A stretch of 7,872 bases of DNA, from contig URPG01000086.1 of NCBI GenBank assembly GCA_900549675.1, positions 1-7,872 of the forward strand. The letters run 5' to 3'. The stretch is from an uncultured Oscillospiraceae bacterium. GTDB taxonomy: Bacteria > Bacillota > Clostridia > Oscillospirales > Acutalibacteraceae. A model generated the notes under the pieces. The model did no database searches, was not told the origin of the DNA, and saw only the letters and a program-made list of their open reading frames with translations. Both the position numbers and the translations under genes were made by a program. This document shows positions 1 through 6,054 of this stretch, in pieces (positions within the stretch are counted from its first letter, which is position 1; each line of letters begins with the position of its first letter).

Positions 1-893
1 CTATTTTCATTTGCGCTGCCACGGTGACATTCATCAATAATAATAAGGTCAAAGAACCCTGGACTAAACTGTCGAAAAATTTCTTTATCACCTTCGCCAG
101 TAAGACCTTGGTATAGTGCAAGATAAATTTCATAGGAAGGATCAGCTTTTCGATTTCGAATAATGGTCATTTTGTCTTTGAACGGTGAAAAATCGTTGCT
201 GTATGTTTGGTCAATCAGAGCATTACGGTCTGCAAGAAAAAGAATACGTTTTTTAACACCCGATTTCCAGAGCCGCCAGATAATCTGGAACGCAGTGTAT
301 GTTTTTCCTGTTCCTGTGGCCATAACCAGAAGCACACGGTTTTGACCTCGCACGACTGCATCAACTGTTAGGTTAATCGCATTCATTTGATAATAACGTG
401 GCGTTCTGTCATCACGTTCGGAATAATATGGCTCTGTGATAACTGTTTCCTGCTCGTTAGTAATACCCGTGTTGGTTTTATACATATTCCAGAGCATCGC
501 TGGGGAAGGAAATTGGGTCAGTGTCAGTTGCTGTTCTTTTGCTCCATTGACTACCATTCTATTACGAAAAGTAAATCCATCACCATTTGAAGTAAAGACA
601 AATGGGATAAGTAACCGTTCTGCATAATCGAGCGCTTGCTGCATTCCATCTGAAATAGTATGATTATTGTCCTTTGCTTCTACAATGGCAAGTGGGATAT
701 GTGGTTTATAAAACAGCACATAGTCAGCAAATTTTGCTTTATCGCGCTTATATGTTCCACCACGTGCAACAATACGCCCTTTAGTAATAGCGTACTCTTC
801 ACGAATTTGGCCGTTTGACCATCCAGCCTTTTGAATGGCGGGAGTAATGAATTGCGTTCGGATTTCCTGCTCGCTTAACTGTTTTTTATTCAT
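1..893 (-). CDS. hsdR: Type I restriction endonuclease R subunit (HsdR), N-terminal part, truncated by the window edge
   Basis: This is the motor and nuclease subunit of a type I restriction-modification complex, which cuts unmodified foreign DNA after ATP-driven translocation. The reading frame is open from the ATG at 893-891 to the window edge, giving 297 residues of a protein usually around 800-1100 long. In order I see a PD-(D/E)xK-type nuclease domain with D57 (FADYVL) and E72-A-K74, a Q-like RYYQ at 166-169, Walker A ATGTGKT at 192-198, an LADRNALIDQ segment near 220-229, and a DECH box at 287-290. The residues after it (RGSANEN) are typical of HsdR. Upstream of the start is GGTGGTGG, a weak ribosome binding site. 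The hsdM and hsdS partners are not visible and may lie to the left. The location beside mobilisation genes suggests element cargo, which is inference. A solitary DEAD-box nuclease is the only serious alternative. Confidence 0.93.
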   Translation of the reverse strand, partial: MNKKQLSEQEIRTQFITPAIQKAGWSNGQIREEYAITKGRIVARGGTYKRDKAKFADYVLFYKPHIPLAIVEAKDNNHTISDGMQQALDYAERLLIPFVFTSNGDGFTFRNRMVVNGAKEQQLTLTQFPSPAMLWNMYKTNTGITNEQETVITEPYYSERDDRTPRYYQMNAINLTVDAVVRGQNRVLLVMATGTGKTYTAFQIIWRLWKSGVKKRILFLADRNALIDQTYSNDFSPFKDKMTIIRNRKADPSYEIYLALYQGLTGEGDKEIFRQFSPGFFDLIIIDECHRGSANEN

Positions 894-956
894 ATCAGCA
901 CTTGCCACCACCAATCTTCAGAGTAGAAAAAAATATAAAGTGTACTTGGTTCCCTT

Positions 957-962
957 TATATA
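957..962 (-). promoter_or_regulatory. Candidate proximal hsdR promoter (extended -10)
   Basis: On the minus strand this reads TGC-TATATA, an extended -10 element about 64 bases upstream of the hsdR start codon. A poor -35 (TTAAAA, 18-bp spacer) lies further upstream. It would give a leader of roughly 55-60 nucleotides. AT-rich sequence produces such matches easily, so the call is tentative. Confidence 0.35.
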
Positions 963-990
963 GCAAAAGATAAAATTTTCTTTTAACATG

Positions 991-1003
991 TTGTAACTTA
1001 CAA
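991..1003. promoter_or_regulatory. 13-bp palindrome TTGTAA-C-TTACAA in the hsdR leader region
   Basis: Two perfect 6-bp arms surround a single central base. The site sits between the two candidate hsdR promoters, where a dimeric regulator could act as a roadblock or repressor. Many restriction operons are controlled by such sites, but no controller gene is visible in the window. Chance occurrence in AT-rich DNA is a real possibility. Confidence 0.3.
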
Positions 1004-1052
1004 AATCAAGGCCTAGCTAACACCTTTGTTTTGACATAACTATACAAAATAA

Positions 1053-1080
1053 ATTATACCATAAAACGCATACAAAACAA
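1053..1080 (-). promoter_or_regulatory. Candidate distal hsdR promoter (-35 TTGTTT, 16 bp, extended -10 TG-G-TATAAT)
   Basis: The minus strand carries a perfect TATAAT at 1058-1053, preceded by TGG (extended -10), with TTGTTT as -35 at 1080-1075 and a 16-bp spacer. It begins about 20 bases after the phosphoesterase stop codon, so hsdR can be transcribed on its own. Transcription from here would give a leader of about 150 nucleotides containing the 991-1003 palindrome. No terminator is seen between the phosphoesterase gene and this promoter, so readthrough into hsdR is also possible. Confidence 0.5.
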
Positions 1081-1098
1081 ATAATTTATTTCATATTT

Positions 1099-1854
1099 CT
1101 ATAATTGTGCTGGAAGTTCTATAATCTGCTCATACAGTAGAACATATTTTCTCCCTATATGCCTATTTTCATGGTAATGTCCAAAGAACCAATAATCAAA
1201 TTCGCACCTTTGACAAACTTCCTCGTGAAAGTCTGTCAAAGCATCAGGTTTATATATTCCATCACCAAGAAGTTCTAATATGCTACTGGGCGCACAATGA
1301 GTAAAAATGTAATCGACTCGCCAACCGCAAGATTCCAGAGTAGACTGAGCAGTGGCATACTCCGCTTCGCTTGGTAGTTCTTCCCGCCACCAAGAACGAT
1401 GGTTGATACGATACATGTATTTCCCCTGCTTATCCAGCAGGGCTTTTTTCTTTTTAAAATTAGAATCATCAGGCTCTAATATACCATCGCTGATATCGTG
1501 AGAAGAAGCACCGCCCATTGTAAAAATGCGTTTCCCTGCAATATCAAAAAGCTGTCCCCGCATTAAATGAATGACAGAAGGACGAATAAAGTGTACATTT
1601 CCGCCATTCCATTTTTCTATTGGGTAATTGTTTAAGATATCGTAGTTCTCATGGTTTCCATCAACAAAAAGTGTAGTAAATGGTTTCTTCTCCAACCAGT
1701 CTAACCAGTATTTCTGCTGGTTAGAGGAATCCCAAATGCCGAAATCTCCGCAGATTACCACAAAATCAGCTTTTGTCAATTCTTTTTGTTCTGGGAAAAT
1801 ATCGGTTTTAAATCGGGTATAGTCTCCATGTGTATCACCAGTTACAAAAATCAT
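1099..1854 (-). CDS. Calcineurin-like metallophosphoesterase
   Basis: This is a 251-residue, soluble, single-domain metallophosphoesterase with no signal peptide. The metal-binding set is complete: D7 and H9 in GDTHG (6-10), D37 in GDFG (36-39), N67 and H68 in GNHE (66-69), H186 in IFTH, and H226/H228 in GHYH (225-228). This predicts a two-metal phosphoesterase or nuclease, but the substrate cannot be read from the sequence; family members cleave phosphoproteins, nucleotides, cyclic nucleotides or nucleic acids. The start is supported by AAGGAGG six to seven bases upstream. The gene lies 22 bp after the stop of the DUF6076-like gene on the same strand, so the two are almost certainly co-transcribed. 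It is not a core mobilisation function and looks like accessory cargo, which is inference. Confidence 0.9.
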   Translation of the reverse strand: MIFVTGDTHGDYTRFKTDIFPEQKELTKADFVVICGDFGIWDSSNQQKYWLDWLEKKPFTTLFVDGNHENYDILNNYPIEKWNGGNVHFIRPSVIHLMRGQLFDIAGKRIFTMGGASSHDISDGILEPDDSNFKKKKALLDKQGKYMYRINHRSWWREELPSEAEYATAQSTLESCGWRVDYIFTHCAPSSILELLGDGIYKPDALTDFHEEVCQRCEFDYWFFGHYHENRHIGRKYVLLYEQIIELPAQL

Positions 1855-1876
1855 GAAATCCTCCTTCCTTAATTAT

Positions 1877-2977
1877 TTAACAAAGAGTAATGTTTTTAAT
1901 ACCAGTCAAAAATTCATCGTCCTCAATTACTCCAGCAATAAATTTTTCCCTCAAGGCCATTGCAGGAATAGACCACTTATCAAACTTTGCCTGAGCCTGC
2001 CCCATGGTTTCTTCTGTTTCCTTATTTCGGTCACGCTCCAGTTGCTGCTGTTTCATTCGTCGGATACGCTCATACTCCCTGAGAGCAGCATTCTCCGGTT
2101 TTTCCAGTTCTGCATTAAATACCAGCTTCGGCCCCACTTGCTTGCAGGTGCGGCCATTTTCTGTTTTTCGGCTACAATATTCTGCATGATGCTTATTTTT
2201 TAACACGAAGTAACGATTGCATAGCTTGCACCGTTTGACCCTTAGTCCACGGCTGACAAGTTCCATAAAGTCATAAACAATCAAATCCTCAAAAGAAAGA
2301 ATCCATGTAAACGGCAGTAAACTGACACCGTCCCTATCCCCGTGGATTATATCAAGCTGTTCTTCCAAAAGCATCTCACTGTCATTCATTTGACGGACAG
2401 AAGCATAATCCAGATTTCCATGCTTGTCTACCGGTGCCATACCGTAACCTGTCTGGAATTTATAGTTACGAAGGCGCTTGGAAGATTGTATAAAACCAGA
2501 GAATTTCCTTGGTATAGAAATGTCCGGATATAAGCTGTTATCCAAGCAAAATGCCATGCCGGTAGAAAACTGCCGGTGCATTTGAATAATATACACCAAC
2601 TCCAAGTAAGCACTTTTCATCTGATCAATGTCCGTCAATTTTTCATCTTCAAAGAATTGTGTCATAACACCTACTAAAAAGCGGTGCAGATGCAGATTTC
2701 CACTAAGTAAATCAGCAGCATTCAACAGCTGGGTTTTGAGTCCCGTATAACCCAGCTTGATCAGAAGTTCGGGTTCAAAATCCGTCCCGCTGCCAAATTG
2801 CCAAACCACTGCTTCATACTCGGTCAAATCCATCTCCAGAAACTGAATCAGAAAGTCACCTACACATTCCTGCTTAAAATGTCCCATGTTCGATTCATTT
2901 TCAAACCAAACAATTCGCAGGGCATGTGCGGACTCCTTATATATTTTGTAGCATGGCAACTGCGGTACATAGAACAT
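1877..2977 (-). CDS. DUF6076-like protein with a four-cysteine zinc-binding motif
   Basis: This 366-residue protein has no transmembrane segment or signal peptide. The N-terminal two thirds has no motif I recognise. Residues 250-278 contain C250-x2-C253, C268 (in EYC) and C278 (in TC), a zinc-ribbon or treble-clef-like layout. A basic, charged, probably helical segment follows (about 296-325, rich in R, K, E and Q), then a short acidic tail. The cysteine block with flanking hydrophobics (RYFV) resembles Bacillota proteins annotated as DUF6076, often found in mobile elements; this is from memory, not a search. The start is supported by GGAGG about seven bases upstream. It is the first gene of an operon with the metallophosphoesterase and is divergent from the RepA-like ATPase. 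A DNA- or RNA-binding regulatory role is plausible but unproven. Confidence 0.75.
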   Translation of the reverse strand: MFYVPQLPCYKIYKESAHALRIVWFENESNMGHFKQECVGDFLIQFLEMDLTEYEAVVWQFGSGTDFEPELLIKLGYTGLKTQLLNAADLLSGNLHLHRFLVGVMTQFFEDEKLTDIDQMKSAYLELVYIIQMHRQFSTGMAFCLDNSLYPDISIPRKFSGFIQSSKRLRNYKFQTGYGMAPVDKHGNLDYASVRQMNDSEMLLEEQLDIIHGDRDGVSLLPFTWILSFEDLIVYDFMELVSRGLRVKRCKLCNRYFVLKNKHHAEYCSRKTENGRTCKQVGPKLVFNAELEKPENAALREYERIRRMKQQQLERDRNKETEETMGQAQAKFDKWSIPAMALREKFIAGVIEDDEFLTGIKNITLC

Positions 2978-3058
2978 AATGGCCTCCGTATGGAATGGAT
3001 TTTTTAAGAAAAAATTATTTCCGGTTCTTTATTTCAAATCCGTCTTACTCTTGTTACC

Positions 3059-3087
3059 ATTATATCACAGGGAATGACTTTTTTAAA
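3059..3087 (-). promoter_or_regulatory. Promoter of the DUF6076/phosphoesterase operon
   Basis: On the minus strand there is a perfect TATAAT at 3064-3059, with TTTAAA (4 of 6 matches to consensus) as -35 at 3087-3082 and a 17-bp spacer. It lies about 80 bases upstream of the start codon at 2977. A weak plus-strand promoter (TTCAAA at 3034-3039 and CATTAT at 3058-3063, 18-bp spacer) overlaps the same -10 and could serve the ATPase gene, so the two directions may interfere with each other. Confidence 0.55.
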
Positions 3088-3098
3088 ATATAATTCCC
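3070..3098. promoter_or_regulatory. Inverted repeat GGGAAT-N17-ATTCCC between divergent genes
   Basis: Two perfect 6-bp arms (3070-3075 and 3093-3098) flank an AT-rich 17-bp centre. The pair brackets the -35 of the minus-strand operon and ends just before the ribosome binding site of the ATPase gene. A protein bound here could control both directions. It could equally be chance, since the arms are short. Confidence 0.35.
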
Positions 3099-3110
3099 GA
3101 AGGAGGAAGT

Positions 3111-4073
3111 ATGAGTGAATTACAGCTGATTAATATGTCTGACGTGGAAGCTACCGCTGTGCAGTGGCTGTGGTATCCCTACATACCTTTCGGAAAGCTG
3201 ACTATTATGCAGGGTGATCCGGGTGAAGGAAAAACGCATCTCATTCTGGCAATTGCTGCACTTCTCACCAAAGGAGAAGCCCTGCCGGGCGCGGAGCCGA
3301 TACAGCCTGCAAATGTGATTTATCAAACCGCAGAGGATGGCCTTTCCGATACCATTAAGCCACGACTGGAGCTGGTGGGTGCAGACTGTAACCGAATATT
3401 AGTAATTGATGAGAGTAAGGAGATGCTGTCTCTCAGCGATGAGCGTATTCGGGAAGCGATTCAGAAGACGGATGCCAAATTGCTTATCCTGGACCCATTG
3501 CAGGCTTATCTGGGCGCTAACGTAGATATGCACCGTGCAAATGAGATACGTCCGGTTTTTCATAAACTGGGACAGGTAGCGGAGGAAACCAGTTGTGCAG
3601 TAGTTATCATCGGTCACATGAACAAAGGCGGCACCAAAAGCGGCTACCGGGGCTTGGGTTCTATTGATATCACAGCCGCCGCCCGAAGTGTATTGGTTGT
3701 GGGAAAATCGCCCCAAGACCCGAATATCCGCATTATGGCTCACAGCAAAAGCAACCTTGCTCCAGCTGGGAAGTCTATCGCCTTTGAACTGGGCAATGCC
3801 TTCCGCTTTTTAGGAACAAGCTCAATTACAGTAGATGAGCTGCTGGGGTTTGAACCGGTTCGGCGCAACGTTTTAGAAGAGGCAAAAGCATTGATCGTGA
3901 CCATGTTATCTCATGGAAAGCAGGAAAGCCGCCTGATTTCGCAGGCTGCACAGCAGCGGAATATTTCCGAGCGGACTTTGAAAACTGCAAAAAAGGAGCT
4001 GGGGATTCTGTCAGTACGAGAAAGGGACAAGTGGTATTCGGTTCTTCCTCCAAAGGGCAAGAGTGCAAAATAG
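3111..4073 (+). CDS. RepA-like AAA family ATPase (AAA_25-type)
   Basis: This 320-residue ATPase resembles the hexameric RepA helicase of RSF1010 and the AAA_25 proteins common on mobile elements. Walker A is GDPGEGKT (35-42, K41). E75 sits in QTAEDG. Walker B is LLILDPL (124-130, D128), and IIGHMNK (167-172) is a sensor-like strand end. A basic C-terminal region (about 250-312) looks like a winged helix. The likely role is unwinding or loading at an element replication origin, or support for transfer replication; exact function is inference. The start has AAGGAGG a few bases upstream. The last codons and stop overlap one arm of a 12-bp inverted repeat leading into the oriT-like region. The gene runs in the same direction as mobC, relaxase, xis and int. 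A RadA/DnaB-like ATPase is a less likely alternative. Confidence 0.85.
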   Translation: MSELQLINMSDVEATAVQWLWYPYIPFGKLTIMQGDPGEGKTHLILAIAALLTKGEALPGAEPIQPANVIYQTAEDGLSDTIKPRLELVGADCNRILVIDESKEMLSLSDERIREAIQKTDAKLLILDPLQAYLGANVDMHRANEIRPVFHKLGQVAEETSCAVVIIGHMNKGGTKSGYRGLGSIDITAAARSVLVVGKSPQDPNIRIMAHSKSNLAPAGKSIAFELGNAFRFLGTSSITVDELLGFEPVRRNVLEEAKALIVTMLSHGKQESRLISQAAQQRNISERTLKTAKKELGILSVRERDKWYSVLPPKGKSAK

Positions 4074-4098
4074 CCTATATACCACGTTTTGCACTCTT
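4059..4098. repeat. Perfect 12-bp inverted repeat (AAGAGTGCAAAA / TTTTGCACTCTT), 16-nt loop
   Basis: The left arm (4059-4070) lies in the last codons of the ATPase gene and ends just before its stop; the right arm is 4087-4098. A third copy in right-arm orientation is at 4231-4242. There is no T-tract after the right arm, so it is not a canonical terminator. Its position at the edge of the oriT-like region suggests protein binding sites of the relaxosome or of the RepA-like ATPase, which is inference. Confidence 0.75.
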
Positions 4099-4200
4099 AC
4101 CATTGAGAGAACGTAAGACGGGGAGAAACGGATTCACACCCAAAGGGTGTGGCAAGCGTCCTATCCGTAAGACGCCTACGGCATCTTGTGGATAGTTTCC
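4099..4200. other. oriT: Candidate origin of transfer (oriT)
   Basis: This gene-free stretch upstream of mobC and the relaxase gene is densely structured. It holds the hairpin CACACCC-AAA-GGGTGTG (4135-4151), followed at once by GCAAGCGTCC (4152-4161). A perfect hairpin placed 7 nucleotides before a G/T or G/C step recalls the hairpin-then-nic arrangement of MOBQ/MOBP origins such as RSF1010, with a possible nic between 4158 and 4159. A longer hairpin follows (4161-4195). CGTAAGACG occurs as a 9-bp direct repeat at 4112-4120 and 4166-4174. oriT next to mobC is the usual arrangement. The nic position is a guess from layout; structural RNA is the main alternative. Confidence 0.6.
4161..4195 (+). 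repeat. Long hairpin with 16-position arms and a 3-nt loop
   Basis: Arms at 4161-4176 and 4180-4195 pair over 16 positions with a TAC loop. There are 13 Watson-Crick pairs, two G-T wobbles next to each other, and one C/A mismatch. In DNA this would be a strong cruciform beside the candidate nic; the wobbles would pair well in RNA, so an RNA role in the mobC leader is also possible. No T-tract follows, which argues against a terminator. Confidence 0.6.
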
Positions 4201-4230
4201 TGCTGGCGCAGGGCCGAAATAGCCGAGAGC

Positions 4231-4242
4231 TTTTGCACTCTT
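4231..4242 (+). repeat. Third copy of TTTTGCACTCTT, upstream of mobC
   Basis: This copy is identical over 12 bp to the right arm at 4087-4098, with starts 144 bp apart, and complementary to the left arm at 4059-4070. It ends 28 bases before the mobC start codon, close to the ribosome binding site. In mRNA, the left arm could pair with either right-hand copy but not both. Confidence 0.7.
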
Positions 4243-4270
4243 GGCAATCCAAAACAGAAAGGAGCTTTTC

Positions 4271-4606
4271 ATGAAACGAAACAGCAGTATTACATTTCGT
4301 GTCAGCGGGCACGAAAAGCAACGCATTGCTGCTAAGGCAAAAGCGGCAAGATTTTCTACTTCGGACTTTTGCCGTCATGCAGCATTGGGCAAGGAAGTCC
4401 GGCATATCGAAGGGTTGAATGAGTGTAACTATGAGCTGAACAAAATCGGCAACAACATCAATCAGCTTACAGTGCTCTGTCATCAGCGCCGGATTGATAA
4501 TCCGGATTTACGAAACATTCACGGCAGGCTGTGTGCTGTACTGGACAGCATTACTTACTTGCTGTATCAGGAGGAATCCGAAGATGGCGATTGTCAAGCC
4601 AATTAA
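4271..4606 (+). CDS. mobC: Mobilisation accessory protein MobC
   Basis: This 111-residue protein resembles the MobC relaxosome family, which binds oriT and helps the relaxase by melting the nic region. The N-terminus (about 5-40) looks like a ribbon-helix-helix fold: a strand-like SITFRVS, then basic helices rich in K and A, then STSDFCRHAALG. The C-terminal half carries the family-typical ELNKIGNNINQL (55-66). I chose the ATG at 4271 over one at 4241 because AAGGAG lies about 7 bases before it, while the upstream ATG has no ribosome binding site and falls inside the repeat at 4231-4242. The relaxase gene starts within its last 23 bases, so the two are translationally coupled. Confidence 0.88.
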   Translation: MKRNSSITFRVSGHEKQRIAAKAKAARFSTSDFCRHAALGKEVRHIEGLNECNYELNKIGNNINQLTVLCHQRRIDNPDLRNIHGRLCAVLDSITYLLYQEESEDGDCQAN

Positions 4607-5759
4607 AGTCCGTGTGGGTAATCTGGCGGGGTTGCGTGGGGTATTAAATTACATAAAAGCAGATTTCAAAACCAAAGATGGTACTCTGGTTTTCGGCAAG
4701 GACTGTATTCCCGAAAAAGCCTTTGAGCAAATGCTGATTACAAAAAAAGCCTTTCATAAGGACACCGGCCGTCAGTATGCGCACTTCGTACAAAGCTTTT
4801 ATCGCTATGATAACCTCACTCCAGAGCAGGCATTGGAAATCGGGCAGAAATTCATGGAACGATATGAGCACTTCAAAGATTTTCAAATTTGTGCTGCCGC
4901 CCATACCAACGGTCCCCAACTGCATATTCATTATGTGGTGAATACCGTCAGTCATGTAGATGGCCGAAAGTGGCAATCCTCGCCGGAGGATTTGAAACAA
5001 ATGCGGAGCATATCCGATGACCTATGCCGGGAATATGGCTTAAATGTCTACGAAAAGCCCCATAAAGGACATTGTTCCTATGGGGAATACAAAGCCAACC
5101 ATAGCTGGAAGCACCAGCTTGCAGAGGATGTTGCCCGCTGCGTACAGGCCAGCAGCAACACAGCCGACTTCAAGCTGCTGCTGTCGGAATGCGGTATTGA
5201 CTGTGACATTGGAAAAAAGAAAAGCCTTTTGTTCACAGTACAGGCCGGTACCTATGGACTTGAGGAGGAACGCAAATGCTCTAACTGGAAGCTGATGTCC
5301 TATGGTGATTTTACCAGCGAAAATATTATGCAAAGCATCGGCTTTAATGACTTTGTGATTGATGCGGCTTGGCACGACTTTCCTCTGGTGTCCGAGGTAT
5401 TGGCAGCACTAGGCGCGATCAATCATCCAGATGACCCGCAGATTTATGAGAAAACATTTCTTGCCAACCTCTGCCCCGAGGATTTTAAGGGCAAAACCAA
5501 ACTCCAGATAGAGCAAATGCTGGCAGAGCGAAAATACCAGGAGTTGATTGCTGCACAGACGAAAGCAATACAGGAGCGCATTGCTGGAGAGCAGGCGCAG
5601 GCGGCCATTCTGCACCGTTCCATAGCCGGTCTGATTGAAGAATTTATTCACTGGCAGCAACAAAAGCAATTAGAAAAACAATTTGAAATGCAAGAAAAAT
5701 CTGGTAATACAATGGAGGCGAAAATTTATGATGAAGAAAACGAATGGGAATTGTATTAA
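4584..5759 (+). CDS. mobA: MOBP-type relaxase / mobilisation nuclease
   Basis: This 391-residue relaxase nicks oriT and stays covalently attached to the transferred strand. The likely catalytic tyrosine is Y23 (LNYIKADFKT). A second motif around RQYAHFVQSF includes H67 and S71. The metal-binding motif is HTNGPQLHIH, with H107, H114 and H116; the position usually occupied by Asp is N109. The relaxase domain covers roughly residues 1-200. The C-terminal part (about 310-380) is rich in Q, E, A and K and probably coiled coil. I chose the ATG at 4584 because AGGAGG lies 9 bases upstream, and the first residues MAIVKPIKVR fit the family start; a longer frame from 4494 would overlap mobC further. 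No coupling protein or mating-pore gene is visible, so transfer would need a helper conjugative element. Confidence 0.92.
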   Translation: MAIVKPIKVRVGNLAGLRGVLNYIKADFKTKDGTLVFGKDCIPEKAFEQMLITKKAFHKDTGRQYAHFVQSFYRYDNLTPEQALEIGQKFMERYEHFKDFQICAAAHTNGPQLHIHYVVNTVSHVDGRKWQSSPEDLKQMRSISDDLCREYGLNVYEKPHKGHCSYGEYKANHSWKHQLAEDVARCVQASSNTADFKLLLSECGIDCDIGKKKSLLFTVQAGTYGLEEERKCSNWKLMSYGDFTSENIMQSIGFNDFVIDAAWHDFPLVSEVLAALGAINHPDDPQIYEKTFLANLCPEDFKGKTKLQIEQMLAERKYQELIAAQTKAIQERIAGEQAQAAILHRSIAGLIEEFIHWQQQKQLEKQFEMQEKSGNTMEAKIYDEENEWELY

Positions 5760-5785
5760 CCGCCAATTAATGGAGGTTAAGAATT

Positions 5786-5992
5786 ATGTCATTGACACAG
5801 AAAGAGGCTTACCGGTTAATGCTTCAAGAATATCCCGATGTGCTGAATATGGACGATTTATGCAAGTTACTGGCAGTAAGCAAAAAGACTGCCTACAAGC
5901 TGCTCAAGGACGGTGAAATTGGCTGCATTAAGGTTGGACGGGAATACCGAATAGCCAAGGCGCATCTGCTGACTTACTTCGGTATTGTCTAA
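5786..5992 (+). CDS. xis: Excisionase-family helix-turn-helix protein
   Basis: This 68-residue protein has a MerR-like/HTH_17 fold: NMDDLCKLLAVSKKTAYKLL (21-40) is the helix-turn-helix, followed by a wing (GCIKVGREYRIAKAHLLTYF). This matches proteins annotated as DNA-binding, excisionase family. It would bend DNA at the attachment site to favour excision and may also regulate int. TGGAGG lies 9 bases before the ATG. It sits 26 bp after the relaxase gene and 109 bp before int, the usual xis-int order. A pure transcriptional regulator is the alternative. Confidence 0.85.
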   Translation: MSLTQKEAYRLMLQEYPDVLNMDDLCKLLAVSKKTAYKLLKDGEIGCIKVGREYRIAKAHLLTYFGIV

Positions 5993-6003
5993 TAAAATGT
6001 TTA

Positions 6004-6015
6004 CACTTTAAAGTG
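6004..6015. promoter_or_regulatory. Perfect 12-bp palindrome CACTTT/AAAGTG upstream of int
   Basis: This perfect palindrome starts 12 bases after the xis stop codon and ends 10 bases before the -35 of the candidate int promoter. It is well placed as an operator for a dimeric repressor or for Xis itself. The assignment is positional inference. Confidence 0.45.
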
Positions 6016-6025
6016 CTGAAATGTC

Positions 6026-6054
6026 TGGACGCTCACTTACTCTGATGCTATACT
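6026..6054 (+). promoter_or_regulatory. Candidate integrase promoter (TGGACG, 17 bp, TG-C-TATACT)
   Basis: A -10 element TATACT (6049-6054) is extended by TGC and paired with TGGACG (4 of 6 consensus) at 6026-6031 with a 17-bp spacer. The start of transcription would fall near 6061, about 40 bases before the int ATG. The -10 lies in the loop of the dyad at 6031-6077, so protein binding or cruciform extrusion there would directly affect the promoter. Confidence 0.5.

Noticed and set aside
163..627. Short plus-strand open frames opposite hsdR
   Set aside because: They lie fully antisense to a frame with clear HsdR motifs and have no ribosome binding site or recognisable domain.
1081..1096. Terminator after the phosphoesterase gene
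   Set aside because: Only a weak AT-rich dyad is present, with no G+C-rich stem.
1853..2203. 116-residue plus-strand open frame
   Set aside because: It is antisense to the end of the DUF6076-like gene, and its low-complexity Ser/Phe/Leu composition is typical of a shadow frame.
4059..4098. Rho-independent terminator after the ATPase gene
   Set aside because: The stem is perfect, but there is a 16-nt loop and no T-tract on either side, and the arm is reused at 4231; a binding-site role fits better.
4241..4270. Upstream ATG for mobC
   Set aside because: It has no ribosome binding site and overlaps a TTTTGCACTCTT repeat; the ATG at 4271 has AAGGAG at good spacing.
3120..4483. Several minus-strand frames of 68-128 residues over the ATPase, oriT-like region and mobC
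   Set aside because: They are opposite well-supported genes, have no good ribosome binding sites, and have Cys/Arg/Ser-rich composition typical of antisense frames.
4494..4583. Upstream ATG for the relaxase
   Set aside because: It would add 30 residues encoded within mobC that do not fit the family N-terminus; AGGAGG precedes the ATG at 4584.
5683..5916. 77-residue frame overlapping the relaxase end and xis
   Set aside because: A GGAGG lies before an internal ATG near 5728, but most of the frame is a shadow of xis and shows no recognisable domain.
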